DNA of 64,000 nucleotides from Todiramphus chloris collaris (taxonomy: Eukaryota > Chordata > Aves > Coraciiformes > Alcedinidae), in contig JANVCC010000030.1 in assembly GCA_025345505.1 (NCBI GenBank), positions 6,376,254 through 6,440,253 on the forward strand, in the 5' to 3' direction. Position 1 is the first letter of the stretch; every line of letters starts with the position of its first letter. Positions 22,401 through 35,057 of the stretch are shown piece after piece. The notes under the pieces were generated by a model. It made no database searches, was not told the origin of the DNA, and saw only the letters and a list, made by a program, of their open reading frames with translations. The translations under genes were made by a program, and so were the position numbers.

Positions 22401-25069
22401 TTACTAGCCAACAGCAACTATCACTAAGCTGCTTTGAGCTACAGAAAGCAGAACCCTCACTCTAGCTTTTGGCCATCATGTAGAAGCTGCTCCTTTTCTC
22501 CCATCCCCTCTTCTGCAACATCAGTACCTCACATCAGCTCTATTTCCAATGAGAGCTGTTAAGGTCACACAAATCACGAGACCCTAAAAAAGCCCAACTG
22601 TTTTACACCCCCTCTTCAGGGACATAACAAGGTGCTTGTATTCTGAGCACGCTCACAAGTTTGAACAAGGTTATTGAAAAAGATCTGAATGCCACATTAA
22701 CTTAATTTTATTGTCCTGCCTCGGTGGGAAAAATCAGGTACTTGGCTTTTTTATAATACCTTCCAAGCACATGGTGTTTGGAGCTTAACTACAGATTTGT
22801 AAATCTATATTTATTAAATACTGCATTTTCGGTGTATTGTAAAAAAGGGATTTACAGTCCCAGAAATCTAGAGGTTACTTAGGATGACAAAAACCACGGA
22901 GGAAACATCAAATTAATACCACCTACCATGTACTATTGGAGGAGAAAACCAGTGAGGGTGGGGAATCAAGTGATCATTTCTAGAACTAGTAGAAATGTTA
23001 CCTTTATGCAGATAAATAGATTAATACGTACCCACACCCATTTTATGGCAAGAAGAGACAGGCTACAGTCTAGTTGGTAGTTTTGTCTAAACCTTTGAGA
23101 GTAGGATGGAGTGTGCCTAAAACAACCATCAAACACCACACAAGATATTCTGCATCTATCAGTTTTCCCCTCTCTAATCAAAGCCAGGGTTTTATTAGCC
23201 TCCTTGCATTCTCCTTTGAAAAGTTCAGTTCTTTAACTCTTACTGGACATTGGTCACAGAAAAACTTGTCCAGTTTCATTTGTTTATTTGTTTTCTTTGT
23301 AGGGAGGAAAGTTGAGAGGGCGGCTGCACTTCGGTGCTATCAGGATCTAGATATGGTAATAAAACTGGCAAAACTGCACCAAGCTGAAATCTTTGTAGAA
23401 AGCTGGTTATACCATGATTGCTCTTAACCTTCTCCACGAGGTGCATAGAATCAAAATCTCAAACCCAAAAGAAAAAACCAGCAACAACAAAAAAACAAAC
23501 AAAAAAAGCAGAAACTGCATATCTAGATTCTAGGCATAGTTTAGACAGTGATGCCAACCACACATTACTGTTCTGGGAAGCCACAGAAGACCACTGCTTG
23601 GACACCTTAGGAGACTGCAGAGGCAAGAGATTCACTGATGCCACATACCTACAGAAGTAGTCAGCCAGGAGACAGACAATTGCTTGATTTATCTGAAGTC
23701 TACCAGCTCTTATTTTCTGCCAAAGGCAATCAAGCAGGAGTAGGAGGATTAATGGCTTTGCACAGCTAAACCTCTCGTTGGCATACTTCAGCATCCCTCC
23801 ACCTCCCACCATCATTCCTCCTATCCCAGTTTGAGCTCCCTGCCTCTTGCTGTGTCCAAATTCCCTTGAGATCCTCATGGATCTTCACTGGAGTCTCTGT
23901 CACCCCCGAAGAGGATAAGCACATCTCAGATACAGGGCAGATGATGGCTGCATTTGGAGAGGCAAGGGGAGGCACTGAGGGGAACTACAGGGCAAAATCT
24001 GCACTTTTGCAACAAGCAACATACGATATACAAAGATTTGCCCCTAAAAAATAGTCATTTATCACAGCTTCCAAAAGGTGATACTAGAGTATGCTTCAGA
24101 TATATAATCTGTCTCTAATATAACAAATTCAGACTGTCACCCCCCTTTGATTCTAAAAAATATAATCAATTACCCCTTCAATTTTTTAGGAATCTTGGGA
24201 TTTCTCTATGTTTAACAGAAGGCAACTGCAGTATGTCAAATTGCTCTCACATTAGCTGCTAGAAAATTATGGTTTTCCCTGGCAAATAACGAGTCATCGA
24301 AGGCATCTTTTATTTTAGGAACTCAAAGCATCTTTCAGATATTAATTCAGGAAGGCTGGCACCAGCTTTGTCATGGAGAAAAGCAACCTTGTCCTCCTTT
24401 TCAGGTAAGCCACAGATGCATTAAGTGCTTTGCTTAAGGCCAGAAATGAGTCATTGGAAGAGCCATCCTGCACAGCACATCTCTCAGGCTGCTGCCATCA
24501 TCAGCTCACAAAAATAAAAGGAATAATTAATGATAGCCTCTGAATTTATATTAGAAGTTAAAGGAGTTCATGGTCCTGAGCCCATTACTTTATGTAAGAT
24601 CCATCTAGCTAAAATTTATGTGGTTATTGTTAGCTACCCATTCTCACAAGAAGGGAAAGCCGCCAAAGGCTTCCCCAAATAGGTTGTTTTAGCATTAAAA
24701 AGAATGTAACAGACACCTTATGCTGAATTAATTAAAACCAAATGCCACAAAAAACTCCCTTAACAACCAAGCCTTTGAGGGCTGCCATGCTGCAGTGTGC
24801 AGGGTTCTGGAGGTGCCTCACCAGCCACTTCACATCACTTGAAAGTTATGATTACTCACCAGTGGAAACAAGTGCTATGACTTTGCCAGTGGGTTTCATC
24901 AGGATGGGATTCTTGGTTTTGTTACCCTAAATAAAGATTTCAAATGTACAGCTGTCATTTGTATAAGGGATGTGTTTATGGATCATTTACTAACACTGTA
25001 TGTTCTCTTATCCTTTCAGCTATAAAAAGTAAATTGTTGGTTGCAATTCATTGGTCATACCAATGCAAA
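19487..25069. other. Unique AT-rich non-coding DNA
   Basis: No gene or interspersed repeat was recognised. The A-rich tract at about 23465-23510 is the end of a spurious minus-strand frame (23459-23878). One splice-bounded open segment at 24319-24404 is described among the findings. Confidence 0.45.
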
Positions 25070-25340
25070 TGCTGCCCTTTAAATATGGCATGATTAATTT
25101 AATCGTTCACTTCGGCTGCAGGAAATTACCCGGTGGAAATAAACAAATAGTTCAGCTCCAGAGGAATTTCGCATTGTTTTTATAACACTTTACAGCAATG
25201 ATATAAACAAGTTAGAAGTATCTCAGAAACATTTGCAGTAGTAATTGCCATATGTTGCTATTAAAAATTATCTTAATTCTTGGTCAATTACAATAATATG
25301 AAATATTTCAATGGAAATAACACTGGAATGTTTGCCTGGT
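25070..25340. promoter_or_regulatory. Possible conserved non-coding element
   Basis: AT-rich stretch without repeats, dense in homeodomain-type cores (TTAATTTAATCG, GTAATTGCC, CAATTACAATAA), mixed with a CTGCAGG and a GGAATTTCGC motif and without long homopolymers. This texture resembles vertebrate developmental enhancers. It is an impression from base composition and motifs; conservation was not tested. Confidence 0.25.
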
Positions 25341-28300
25341 AGTTCCCTGGCCTCTGTATGTTGTGATTTCCAAAGTGACTAGGTTGTTAACTTCTTTTAG
25401 AAGGGGCTAGGGTAAAATATGGAAATGAGTCCAGGGTACATAAAGCAGCTCAATTAGTTCTTGTAGGTGAGTTGCTGAATGGGAGGATTTTGAATAGAAC
25501 TTGGTTGCAGGGGAATAAAAAACTAAAAAAAAAAAATAAAAGCATTGCCTAAATCCATCAGTCCTTAATCAATTCTCACACAGGACCAAAACACTGTTGC
25601 ACTGTTTCATATTCATCTTCTATTTGGGGACAAGCAACTCATCACTCTCTTTGTTCAGTGAGAGGTATGAAATAATACCTAGACTATTCAGCATAGTTTT
25701 AAGGCCACTTTAGAATGTTCCTAGGGCAAAGATAGCAATTTTTTACATGAAAATGCAATACTAGAGATGCTTTGAATTTAAAATTAGCCACAGCACTCTG
25801 CAATTTTGCTGTCATCAGGGAGGAGACACCTTCTCTGAACACTGGCCCCCTCAGGATTTTCTTGCAATGCTGTAATGTCCCAGCTTACCAGTTGTGCAGT
25901 TACTCGTGACAAATATTTTTGCCCTCACAACCCACCTGCAACTTCATGCAGTGATTTATAATACCCTATAATTTTCAAAAGGTAGCTCCACTAAACCAAA
26001 CCTACTTCAAAAGGCTTACGGAGATGACTGGCTACATCTAGAAATGCAAGTCACTTGATCTGAACATGGAAGGGCAGGTTACAGTGATACCATCAGTAAA
26101 TGCCACAGACAGCTTCTGGAGGCCAGACCTTCAGAAGACAACACAGACACCTCAATAAAGCCACAGCAGGCACCAGCCACATAATTTTTGCCAAGGCTCC
26201 AAGTGTTGCAGGTGACATACCACACGCTCACTCAGTCCTTCAAAATGAAAAACACCAGGACAGCCCCAAAAAAAGGCTTGAGGTGGTGTGCCTACCTCTC
26301 CAACTGAAGGAATCACTGCAGGAAGACTTGAACAGGCAACATGACATGAGCTCACAGTCGCAGCTATGGGTAGAGATCCAAGGAGAAGCCACATAACTCA
26401 TTCCCATGCCAGGGAAGTTCAAGTTGAACACATTAAGCTTTAATAATAAAACACATGGTAATGTCTACTTTGATTTATCAGCTTGGGCTGTTGCTTTTCA
26501 TTTAAAGCAAGTTCAATTTTAATCTTTTGAAGTGTAGGAAAGACCACAGCAGCAGCCTAAAAATCTACCGTGATTGACTCCTCGGTGCATGATAGAATGC
26601 AAAGAAACAAGCCTGACAGCCCTCGCTGCACATCTCCTTTTGTAAAATGTGAAGGAGAAAGGACAGAGTAGAGAACTGCTGAGATCCTGAACTTGACTCT
26701 GTGCTGGAGGTCAATCTTCTCAACATTGTCATATTCTTCCAAACCCAGACTGAGCTTCCTCTTCTCCCCAGTGAGCACAACATATGGCTTTGCTCAAAAA
26801 AGTCCTGCTGCCTGAAATGAGGTTGCATTAATATTTCAAATCACATTTAAGCACTAGTCCTTACAGAGAGTTTCCAGTGCGCTTGTCCCTGCATACTTGG
26901 AAAGCCATCATTCAACTGTTTTATTACCCTGGTGCACATGGAGACGTGTCCTGCTGCGCACTGCAGCTGCAAACATCTGCATTGATCTCTGCCAGTTGTC
27001 ACTCAATCCATCTCTGACCACACCTCAGAGGACCTACAGTGACTTGCTGTGCTAAGGAGGCCCAGTTGAAATGATGAATGGCACTAAGAAATTTTTTGTA
27101 GAGGAAATCAATTACCATTCAGTAAAAACCAAACCAAAACAAACAAACACCTAGAACAGCTAAATTTTCTGAAGTAAATTATTGGCCCTTTATTAATCAT
27201 CTGGGTCCAGCGCCATTCTTCTTTTAACACTTTTATCAGCACTGTAACAGTGCTGACAAAAAAAAAAAACAAACCAAAAAACACGTATGGAGACACTGAA
27301 TCAGGTCTGCAGCACAATTTTTCCTTTTCCATAAATTTAACTTCACAACATTCTCTGAAGATCTTAACAAGAAATAGGCCTTTTTATATCATCAGTTCTT
27401 ACACCACCATATCCTGCAAGCTAGAAATATGTCTCTGTATTATTAAATGCATCTCCTAGCACAGGCAGTTTTCTAAAAATACTTTGTCATGAATTTCAAG
27501 AAATTATGTCATTTACAAAATACAATATAGCTTGGAAGAAGTTAATGAAAGGAGTATACAGTCCATTAGCTAAACTTCATAGTTTAGGAAAGAGCTTTCA
27601 CCTGTCATCAGGTCAGTTTGAAATTACTCATGGTTAAGGCTAAAATTATTCTGAATTAGCCTTAAGTTAATAACACTTGATAAAGTTTTCCCTGTCTCCC
27701 TTTCAATTTATGAAAGAAATCTTAGAAAAACTGTTCCAAACATTTCATTTAGCTTTTTTTTGTATTGGCATTTCCTAGAGGAAAGACAAATCATACAAAT
27801 GCTGTCTTTGATTTGCTAAATTCCATACAGAAATATGTCATTAACCAGTTGCAAAAAATAATCTTGTTGCATCCAGAGTAATTTGTCCTACGCATGCTTA
27901 TGAGATGTAAATCTCTAGACACCATATATGTTGCAGCAGAGTCTATATGATGAACTACACTCAGCATTCAGCAGTTCTGATCACTTCTGAAGATACTTTG
28001 CCCTCCACGGTTCATTTTCATCTGAACTATTTCTTATAACCCCACATCTTTGTGTTTCCAGCAGCTGCATAAGAACAAAGCCCTGTTCAAGAAACATTTC
28101 CTTGCAGGACATGTAATTATTACATTGGGTTCTAATTACAGATCATAAATTACAGACACTTCTTTATAGGGAAAATACCCAGAATGCTACATAGAAATGC
28201 AATGCCTATTTTTGAAGTTAATCTAAAAGCCTTATGGGTTAAAAAATGTTTTATGCACTTTTGGGATGAAATCATGACCCTCATATGAATTACACGCAGT

Positions 28301-31300
28301 TATTTTTAAGATACTGTTATGCATTTGTGTACACAAATATTACAGCCTATTAAAATATATGAAAAGTCAATGTATGTCAGTTCTGTGAAGCACCAGCAGA
28401 CAGAAGGGCTGTGCAGTTGGTGCTTCCTGTAGGAGGAGAAATGAATGATGCCTCTGGTTATGTTCTTGCTATAGAAAGCTGGACATCATTATGCAGCCAA
28501 ACCTCTCCAGGAAAAAGCCTTACCTCTAACATAAGCACCCAGCTCCCAGGAACCAACTAGGAGCCAAGAGCAGATTGAAGAGATTAAAGCAAGCAGCAAA
28601 TGCTTGGTGCCTTCTCCAGCTGAAGCTACACCACAACAGTAGCATCCTTGCAGCATTCAAACGCTGCATGTTGAGGAAATATACACAAAAATGCAAAGCC
28701 ATGTGGAGTATTTGACCAAAATAAAGTGTGATGGTTAGAAACTTGAGACCAGAGACAATGAGGCATTCAGAAACATGAGCTTTCGCTCTGGACACCTTAG
28801 CAGGGAGCACAGCACTCACCTGGACTCATTGTGCCAGATGCATGAACAGTCAGATACCCAAAAGCAGCCATCCACACACCCACACCACAAGGGCTTGGGT
28901 GGATCAGTCAATGAATGGTCCACCCTGAGCAATCCTAACAAAAACAGACTATACAAAGTACCATTGGTCCAGCCAAAGGACAGAAGCATTTGACTCAGGC
29001 CTTCATCCACTTGCCCAAAGACATCAGCTTCATGATGACGCAAGGATTGAGCTGCCCTGACCAGGTCAATGGCCATGGTCTCCTGAGTGGGTCCCTCCCA
29101 GATGAACAACTACCCCCAACACTCAGTGAGATGAGCCCATCAGCACTGTGGCACAGCAGGACTTCTGCATGGTTCCAGCTGGGTTACTGACATTGATGGA
29201 GTCTGCTTTTGGTATGTGGTAAGAAGGGAGCCCCTGTGAAAGCACCTTTATGACACTTGTCCAGTTAAATGGAAGAAGGGAGAAGATTCAACCTACTCAA
29301 TGTAACAAGGCTTTGTCTGGCATGGCTGAAGAAGGAAGTCAGGTCAAAGCTGACTCCAGCAGACCCCACACAGCATCCCTAATGATGGAAGGGCTTCCAG
29401 GATAGCAAATGCTATGGTTCATAAGATTTTGCTGCCATCTTCTGATGAAAAGACATTAAATTACATAGGGAGAAATCCAGCTGCTGGGGTTTAGGCAGCA
29501 ATACGTCCCCTGTGCCCACAAATACACACTCCCCTGCGGGAAACCCAGCCCCTTCGGCTCCCCAGCAGCCCACTGGGCTCATTTGGATCAATTATTTAAA
29601 TCAGCCTACCATTAAAATATACTTCTGAGAATAGCAACGAACAGCCTATTTCTATTTTGCATTACAGAGGCCCAAGCCCTACTCCCTTCTTGAACCTACC
29701 GTTTGAGGCTTCAGACTAAAACTTCGACAGAACAGTCAAACTGGAGCAGGAATGGTTCCCTTCCAGTATCTTGATCCGCAAAGCTTTTTGTGATATCTCA
29801 GAAAGCATTTATGTTTTTCTATGTCACAGTATAAATCGGATCTTCCCATTTCTCTTCTAGTCCTCCTTATTTTACCCTCATTCCCCATTCTTCATTGTAG
29901 ATGGAGTCAAGTGAAATATTCCTTTTAAAGACACTCTTGCCACTCTTTTCTCAGCTGAATGTCACACTAATAGCACTTCAGTGTACATAATAGGGCCATC
30001 GAGGGGATTTTTTCCTTCATTGCACTTAGGATAAACTTTAAATTCCCTTGTGAGTAGTTAAAAATTACTGTGTCTGAATGTATAGTTTTAAAAAAATAAT
30101 ATAAAAAGCAGTTACTTCTATTAATTCTTTCTTCATGTTTCTTGGACTTGAGTGACCACCTACATTTATGAGGTGAGCAAACACAGATCTAAGACACAGC
30201 ACTCATGAGGCACAGCGTGCCACCATGCAGACTCCAAGCTTTGATCAGGACAGACAGCAGCTTTGATTTACTGGGGGGGGACGGACAGACAGCAGGAGTA
30301 GCCCTGGCCCATGCACCACATAGTACTTCCCTTCCAGAGGAAGGGCAGCAGAAGTCCTCCAGACTGGCGGGCACCCAACACTTCTGGGTAATGTCTCTTC
30401 CCCACCTCAGAACATAAACACTAGGATAGAATAGAGCATTGATGATGAATTTGTGCTTTCTAGTAGGAAAGAAATAGAATCTAAAAGAAAAAAAAAAAGT
30501 CTAATACTTGAGAGCAATAACAGGATTTATTTAGGACAGCCTGTTCTACTGTCCAGCTGTTTGTCCTTACTAATTGGGATAAAGCCTTTCTGAGTGTAGT
30601 TCCTGACACCACAACTGACAGGCATAAATTGGACAGACTTGGGAAAAATTCTCTAACTGCAAAGAGAATTAAGAATATGAAGACTTAACATATTGATTAC
30701 AAATTTGGGAAAGATTAAAGATCTCCTCCAGCCTTACTTCCTACAAGTCTCTGAAGAACAGCACTGGAACGTGTTCATACGTCAGTTCGAATCAACACAA
30801 AATGTTCTCTGGAAGGTAACATGACTTCCAGGTGTACTTTAATCGCTCGCTTTGTGCCGACCAGTAATGCGTCCAGTTTATGATTTCCTCAACAGATACT
30901 ATGTACAATGGACAGCCAGGGATTTGTCCTAAGCTAGGATAACCTCCCACAGAATACATCACCATTTTCTTTTCAGTAATGAGCTCCAAAATGTTGAACT
31001 AAATTTAAGTGATAGAAATAATCAGAAATCTGTAATATCCCATGGTTATTGCTGAGGCTTGTTACTTCTACAAATCAAATACCATCTGATTAAATTCTGT
31101 AACATTTACATATCATACCATGAACTTCCTCAAGCATCAAAGACAGGTTGACTCTTCAATGGGAAATGATAAATAAATGCAAATACATCAACTTTAAAAT
31201 GTAACAGACTGCATTGTTTGTTATGGACATGGATCTCAAACTCTATCTGTGTTCAGACATGGGCACTGCTGTACAGCACATACACCGTTAACTGGCTCAC

Positions 31301-32230
31301 AGCTCATCTAAAGTGGTTTAATTTAATACATTTATTCTCATGCATAATTTATTAACGTTTCTTGCATAATTGCTACATTTATTTATTTATTTAAATTTTT
31401 AAGAGTTGAATGCTTTTAGTTCATCTGTGCAGAACGGTTAGAGAATTTAGGCATAAAAAGTCATGACCACACAGACACAGAATTCATTGTGCAGGGTCAG
31501 ACCCCAGACCCACCTTAGGTAGGCAAAAGGCCACAGCTGTCAGTGTGCTGAAAAGCTCTAACGTCATATGAACTATGAAAATTATGCCCAAACCAGGATG
31601 ACTTCTTCATTTGAGGTTGATAGGTTAGGCTTTCTGTGCTTTGATTAAACACACTTTTAAAGAACCGTATTAATAAAATAACCCAACCTAATTTGAACAA
31701 GCAAGATCACAAGAGTGCAAGATCTATCTGAAACCTTCTTCATTATGATGTGCACTTTTTCATAAATATGTCTGTGCACCATAAATATAACCAGAAATCT
31801 CAGCCAATCCCTGTACTACTGCAGAACAAAGCCAAACATTTATTAAACCTAGCAGACACTTAATATTTTATACCATAAACTTCATGTAGTACTCCTCTTC
31901 ACGAGACCATTTCTGGATTTCCCACCCCATCTCTCAAAAAATACATCTTCAGTGGAAAAAGAGTCCATGAATGATGTTAGCTCTTAACCAATCCAATGAG
32001 AAAGCTGTCACACCTAGAAAATGGATTAATATTGAGAATTTAAAAAAAAAATAAAAATCCATTAAACACCTCCCTGTATCTCTCTCTCTGCTGTCTTTCA
32101 AGAACACAAATAATCAAGAATACCACGACGTTTTCCTTAGGGAACATTTCCCTTATCCTTGATCAAATGACTGTTCAACTTAGTTTTCCATAACAAGATC
32201 TTTCCATCTCTGCTTGTGCTGTCTTAAAGT
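25341..32230. other. Unique non-coding DNA, GC-richer at 26090-26400 and 28500-29200
   Basis: Mostly AT-rich. Two blocks (26090-26400 and 28500-29200) have more G and C and carry overlapping open frames of 72-98 codons on both strands. None shows a family or plausible exon pattern. Both blocks could be old repeats that I do not recognise. A run of eight G lies near 30273. Confidence 0.4.
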
Positions 32231-32278
32231 AGACAGAAGCTTCTGTCTCGCCTGCAAGGTTTCAAGAAACTTGCAGGC
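32231..32278. repeat. Two back-to-back palindromes
   Basis: AGACAGAAGCTTCTGTCT (32231-32248) is a perfect 18-bp palindrome. One base later, 32250-32278 forms a second inverted repeat with 13 paired bases per arm (GCCTGCAAG + TTTC against GAAA + CTTGCAGGC), one bulged G and a two-base AA centre. Both could extrude as cruciforms in DNA or fold as hairpins in RNA. Confidence 0.9.
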
Positions 32279-34944
32279 AAATGAAAAATTCATTGAGATT
32301 TGAAGACAACCCTCCTGGGGAACCACAAGACAGGGTACCGCACATACCGTGACTCAAAGTGCTCAGTGGAAACGCCAAGCAGCGTGCTTCAAAAGGAGCC
32401 TAAATCAAGATTCACCGAGAAAAAGACAGACAGCTGATCAAATCTTCTGCAATAAGCGCTAATGAATAAATGATAAGCAGAACTGTTTACTTCATTCTCT
32501 GGAATAAGGTGCATCAACAAATCCATTGGCTGTCAGGTGCCATGGAGAAACATATGGCTTCAGCCTAATAATGCTAATGTATCCATATTTTGAAGCAATT
32601 AAAGGGCTGCCATTATTAGATGGCTTGCAACTTATATGAAATGCATCTTCTGTTTTCACTGAGGACTTTCCTTTTAATCTAATTTCCTATTCTCCATACC
32701 CCGCGTTAGTCATATTCTGAAAAAGTTCTTTTAGCAATACCACGCTTAGTAGAATCACAGCACAAATGTGGCATTTAATATATTTCTAACATTTTACATG
32801 CGATGATAACCTTCTCTGCCCCCCCTGTGGCAGCTAAACGCAAGCTGCTTGTATTAACATCAAAGATTCAATCGTACATTCAGCACTGGCAGCTTCTGTT
32901 GCTGGTGTTCACAAATACAGGTTTCTCTGGGGTTTTTCCCACCCACCTTCATCTCCCTCTGATCTAGCAGCTGTAATGAGCCCAAACTAATAGCTCCGTG
33001 CCTAAGCAGAGACCAATCTTGGTAGAAAACTCAATGACACCAAGAAAGGCCATCGTTCAGGGTTCCAGCAGTCTTAAATCATCATAAATGGGTACTATGC
33101 TAAATTAACATTCCTCTGAAGATGCTGAACAGCACCAGTTACACACAACTTAGCGAAGTTTCTCCTAAATTCATGGCTGCCTACTATGACTTAATATTCC
33201 CGGAGCACCAAATACATTCCAAAAAAATGTTTTTTTAATTCAGGAAAAGAAGCCTTCCCTAAAGTTGCAGTGACACTACAACAGTGGCTAGCCCACAACA
33301 AAATGAATGCAAGAGATGAAGTAGACACCAGGCAGAGACTAAAGCAGAACTTGTCAGGAACAGTCAATGCTGCAGACAGACCTTTGGCCGTGACTTAGCA
33401 TTATTCCCTCGTACTGCAGATTTAAAGTTACAGGCAGGAATTAAGGTGTTTATGGTAATAAAGAACAGTGATTCTATTGGAAGTTCACAAAACCATAGAA
33501 AAATGGCAAGTTTAGGGAGAAATAATCTTGATGACTCACACAAATGTGTGCATTTGTCTACAACAGTTTTCAGATGTACCCAAAATGCTTCTACTCACTC
33601 TTTGACCATATTTCCTCTCTACTTTCCCGGTATCCAGAGCAGGAGGGTCACATCACACCTCGTTCAACAAGTCATCTTGGGCAATGCAAACATTAGGTAC
33701 ATTGTGTTGAAAGTCTGAACAAAAAAGTACTTGAGATGCATGTTGATGAATGTGTAGGAAATGCAATTGTCTTATTATTTTAATTAATTATTAATATTTT
33801 TTAATATTACTGAAGTGTCATTAATATTTCCCAATGACAGGCTAAGACAAATGTTAGGAGCCTATTATTATTATTAAATGTCTTGGCCAGAATGCTGGAA
33901 AGATGATGATGAATAGATGTTCTCAAGCACATAAAAATATAAAGTCTTAGTCCTTACTGGTTAGTCCTTAGCTACGAGGAAAAAATAAACTTTTAATGGA
34001 TTTTCACAGATAATGAAGTTGCAGGCACAAGAAAAAATTGCATGCTGTTTGTGTTTGATGTATTGCTTCTTAAGGTGCTATCACAATGTAATCTTACTGT
34101 TAAAGTTCTTCCCCCCTTGATAAATCACTTTGTTGTGACATTTAAATGAAGGCAAAAAGAAGAGGCTTAAAATTAAGAAATTAAGAACCCTTTATGAATA
34201 TTTTGTTGTAGTAGATTAATGGACATATATCAACACAACTAAAATCAATAATTCCATTAAAAGTGTAAAGAGATAGAGAGAGGGAAAAAAACCGCAAACC
34301 AAGAAACTTTATTTTCTCCTTTACCTGACATCTAGTGTGCTGTATATAACCTGAAAATACACAAATTTAGTAACAAGTTCAAAACACATTAGAACTAAGG
34401 TAATGAATCTTTAAGTATTTGGGTCTTTTTAATGAGCACTTCACTGTACCTCTTGGAAACCTCAGCAATCCAGTGTTAGACTGTCAAACATTGGAACAAT
34501 TCACAAAAAAAGGGTCTAAAAATGAACAAAACTCCACAATGGAGACATATCTAACCAGCCTGCAAGAGCCAGAGCTGCAGTGTATTGTGGTCAGCATCTA
34601 AAATCAACGGGTTACTGCAGTAGTGCAGCTTGAAACCATGGCAGAGCTGAGCTTACTTGGTCCACAAATGACTTTTAAACAATGCATGTTCACAAAAAAA
34701 GGTTTCTGTTTTCTTCTCTATGGAGTCACATGAGTGACATCTCCAAAACTGCTAGAGAAAGCTCACTGGAGAGAAATGGGCATTAAAGAAACAAAAGTGG
34801 TTATATGGGGACAAATTATAGAATCTTGCTTCTCTTCTTTTTACTCTTGGCAGAGCTGTGGAGTCAGTGTGCCAGAGAAAATAATATAGGAGACCTAAAT
34901 ATGTGCCCATCAGAGTCTGTGTGTATTTATTTCAGCTACCATGT
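32279..34944. other. Unique AT-rich non-coding DNA
   Basis: No gene recognised. Bases 32540-32700 (ATTA and TAAT cores, CAATTAAAG, CCATTATTAGATGG) have the look of a conserved non-coding element, untested. The 90-codon frame at 33446-33718 is unremarkable. Confidence 0.4.
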
Positions 34945-35057
34945 TGGATGAGGCTCCGAGCAACCTGCTGTATTTCCAGATGTCCCTGCTCACTGCAAGA
35001 GGGTTGGACTAGATGGCCTTGAAAGGTTCCTTCCCACTCAGATCATTCTATGATTTT
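34945..35057 (+). mobile_element. CR1 LINE, 3' end
   Basis: The order is GGATGAGGCTCCGAGCAACCTG, then GAGGGTTGGACTAGATGGCC, then AAGGTTCCTTCCCA, then ATCATTCTATGATTTTT. This is the canonical avian CR1 3' end, including its ATTCTATGATT tail. It is heavily 5'-truncated, leaving about 113 bp. Confidence 0.9.

Noticed and set aside
23444-23460. CATAGAATCAAAATC, like a CR1 tail on the minus strand
   Set aside because: Too short, and the adjoining sequence does not continue into CR1.
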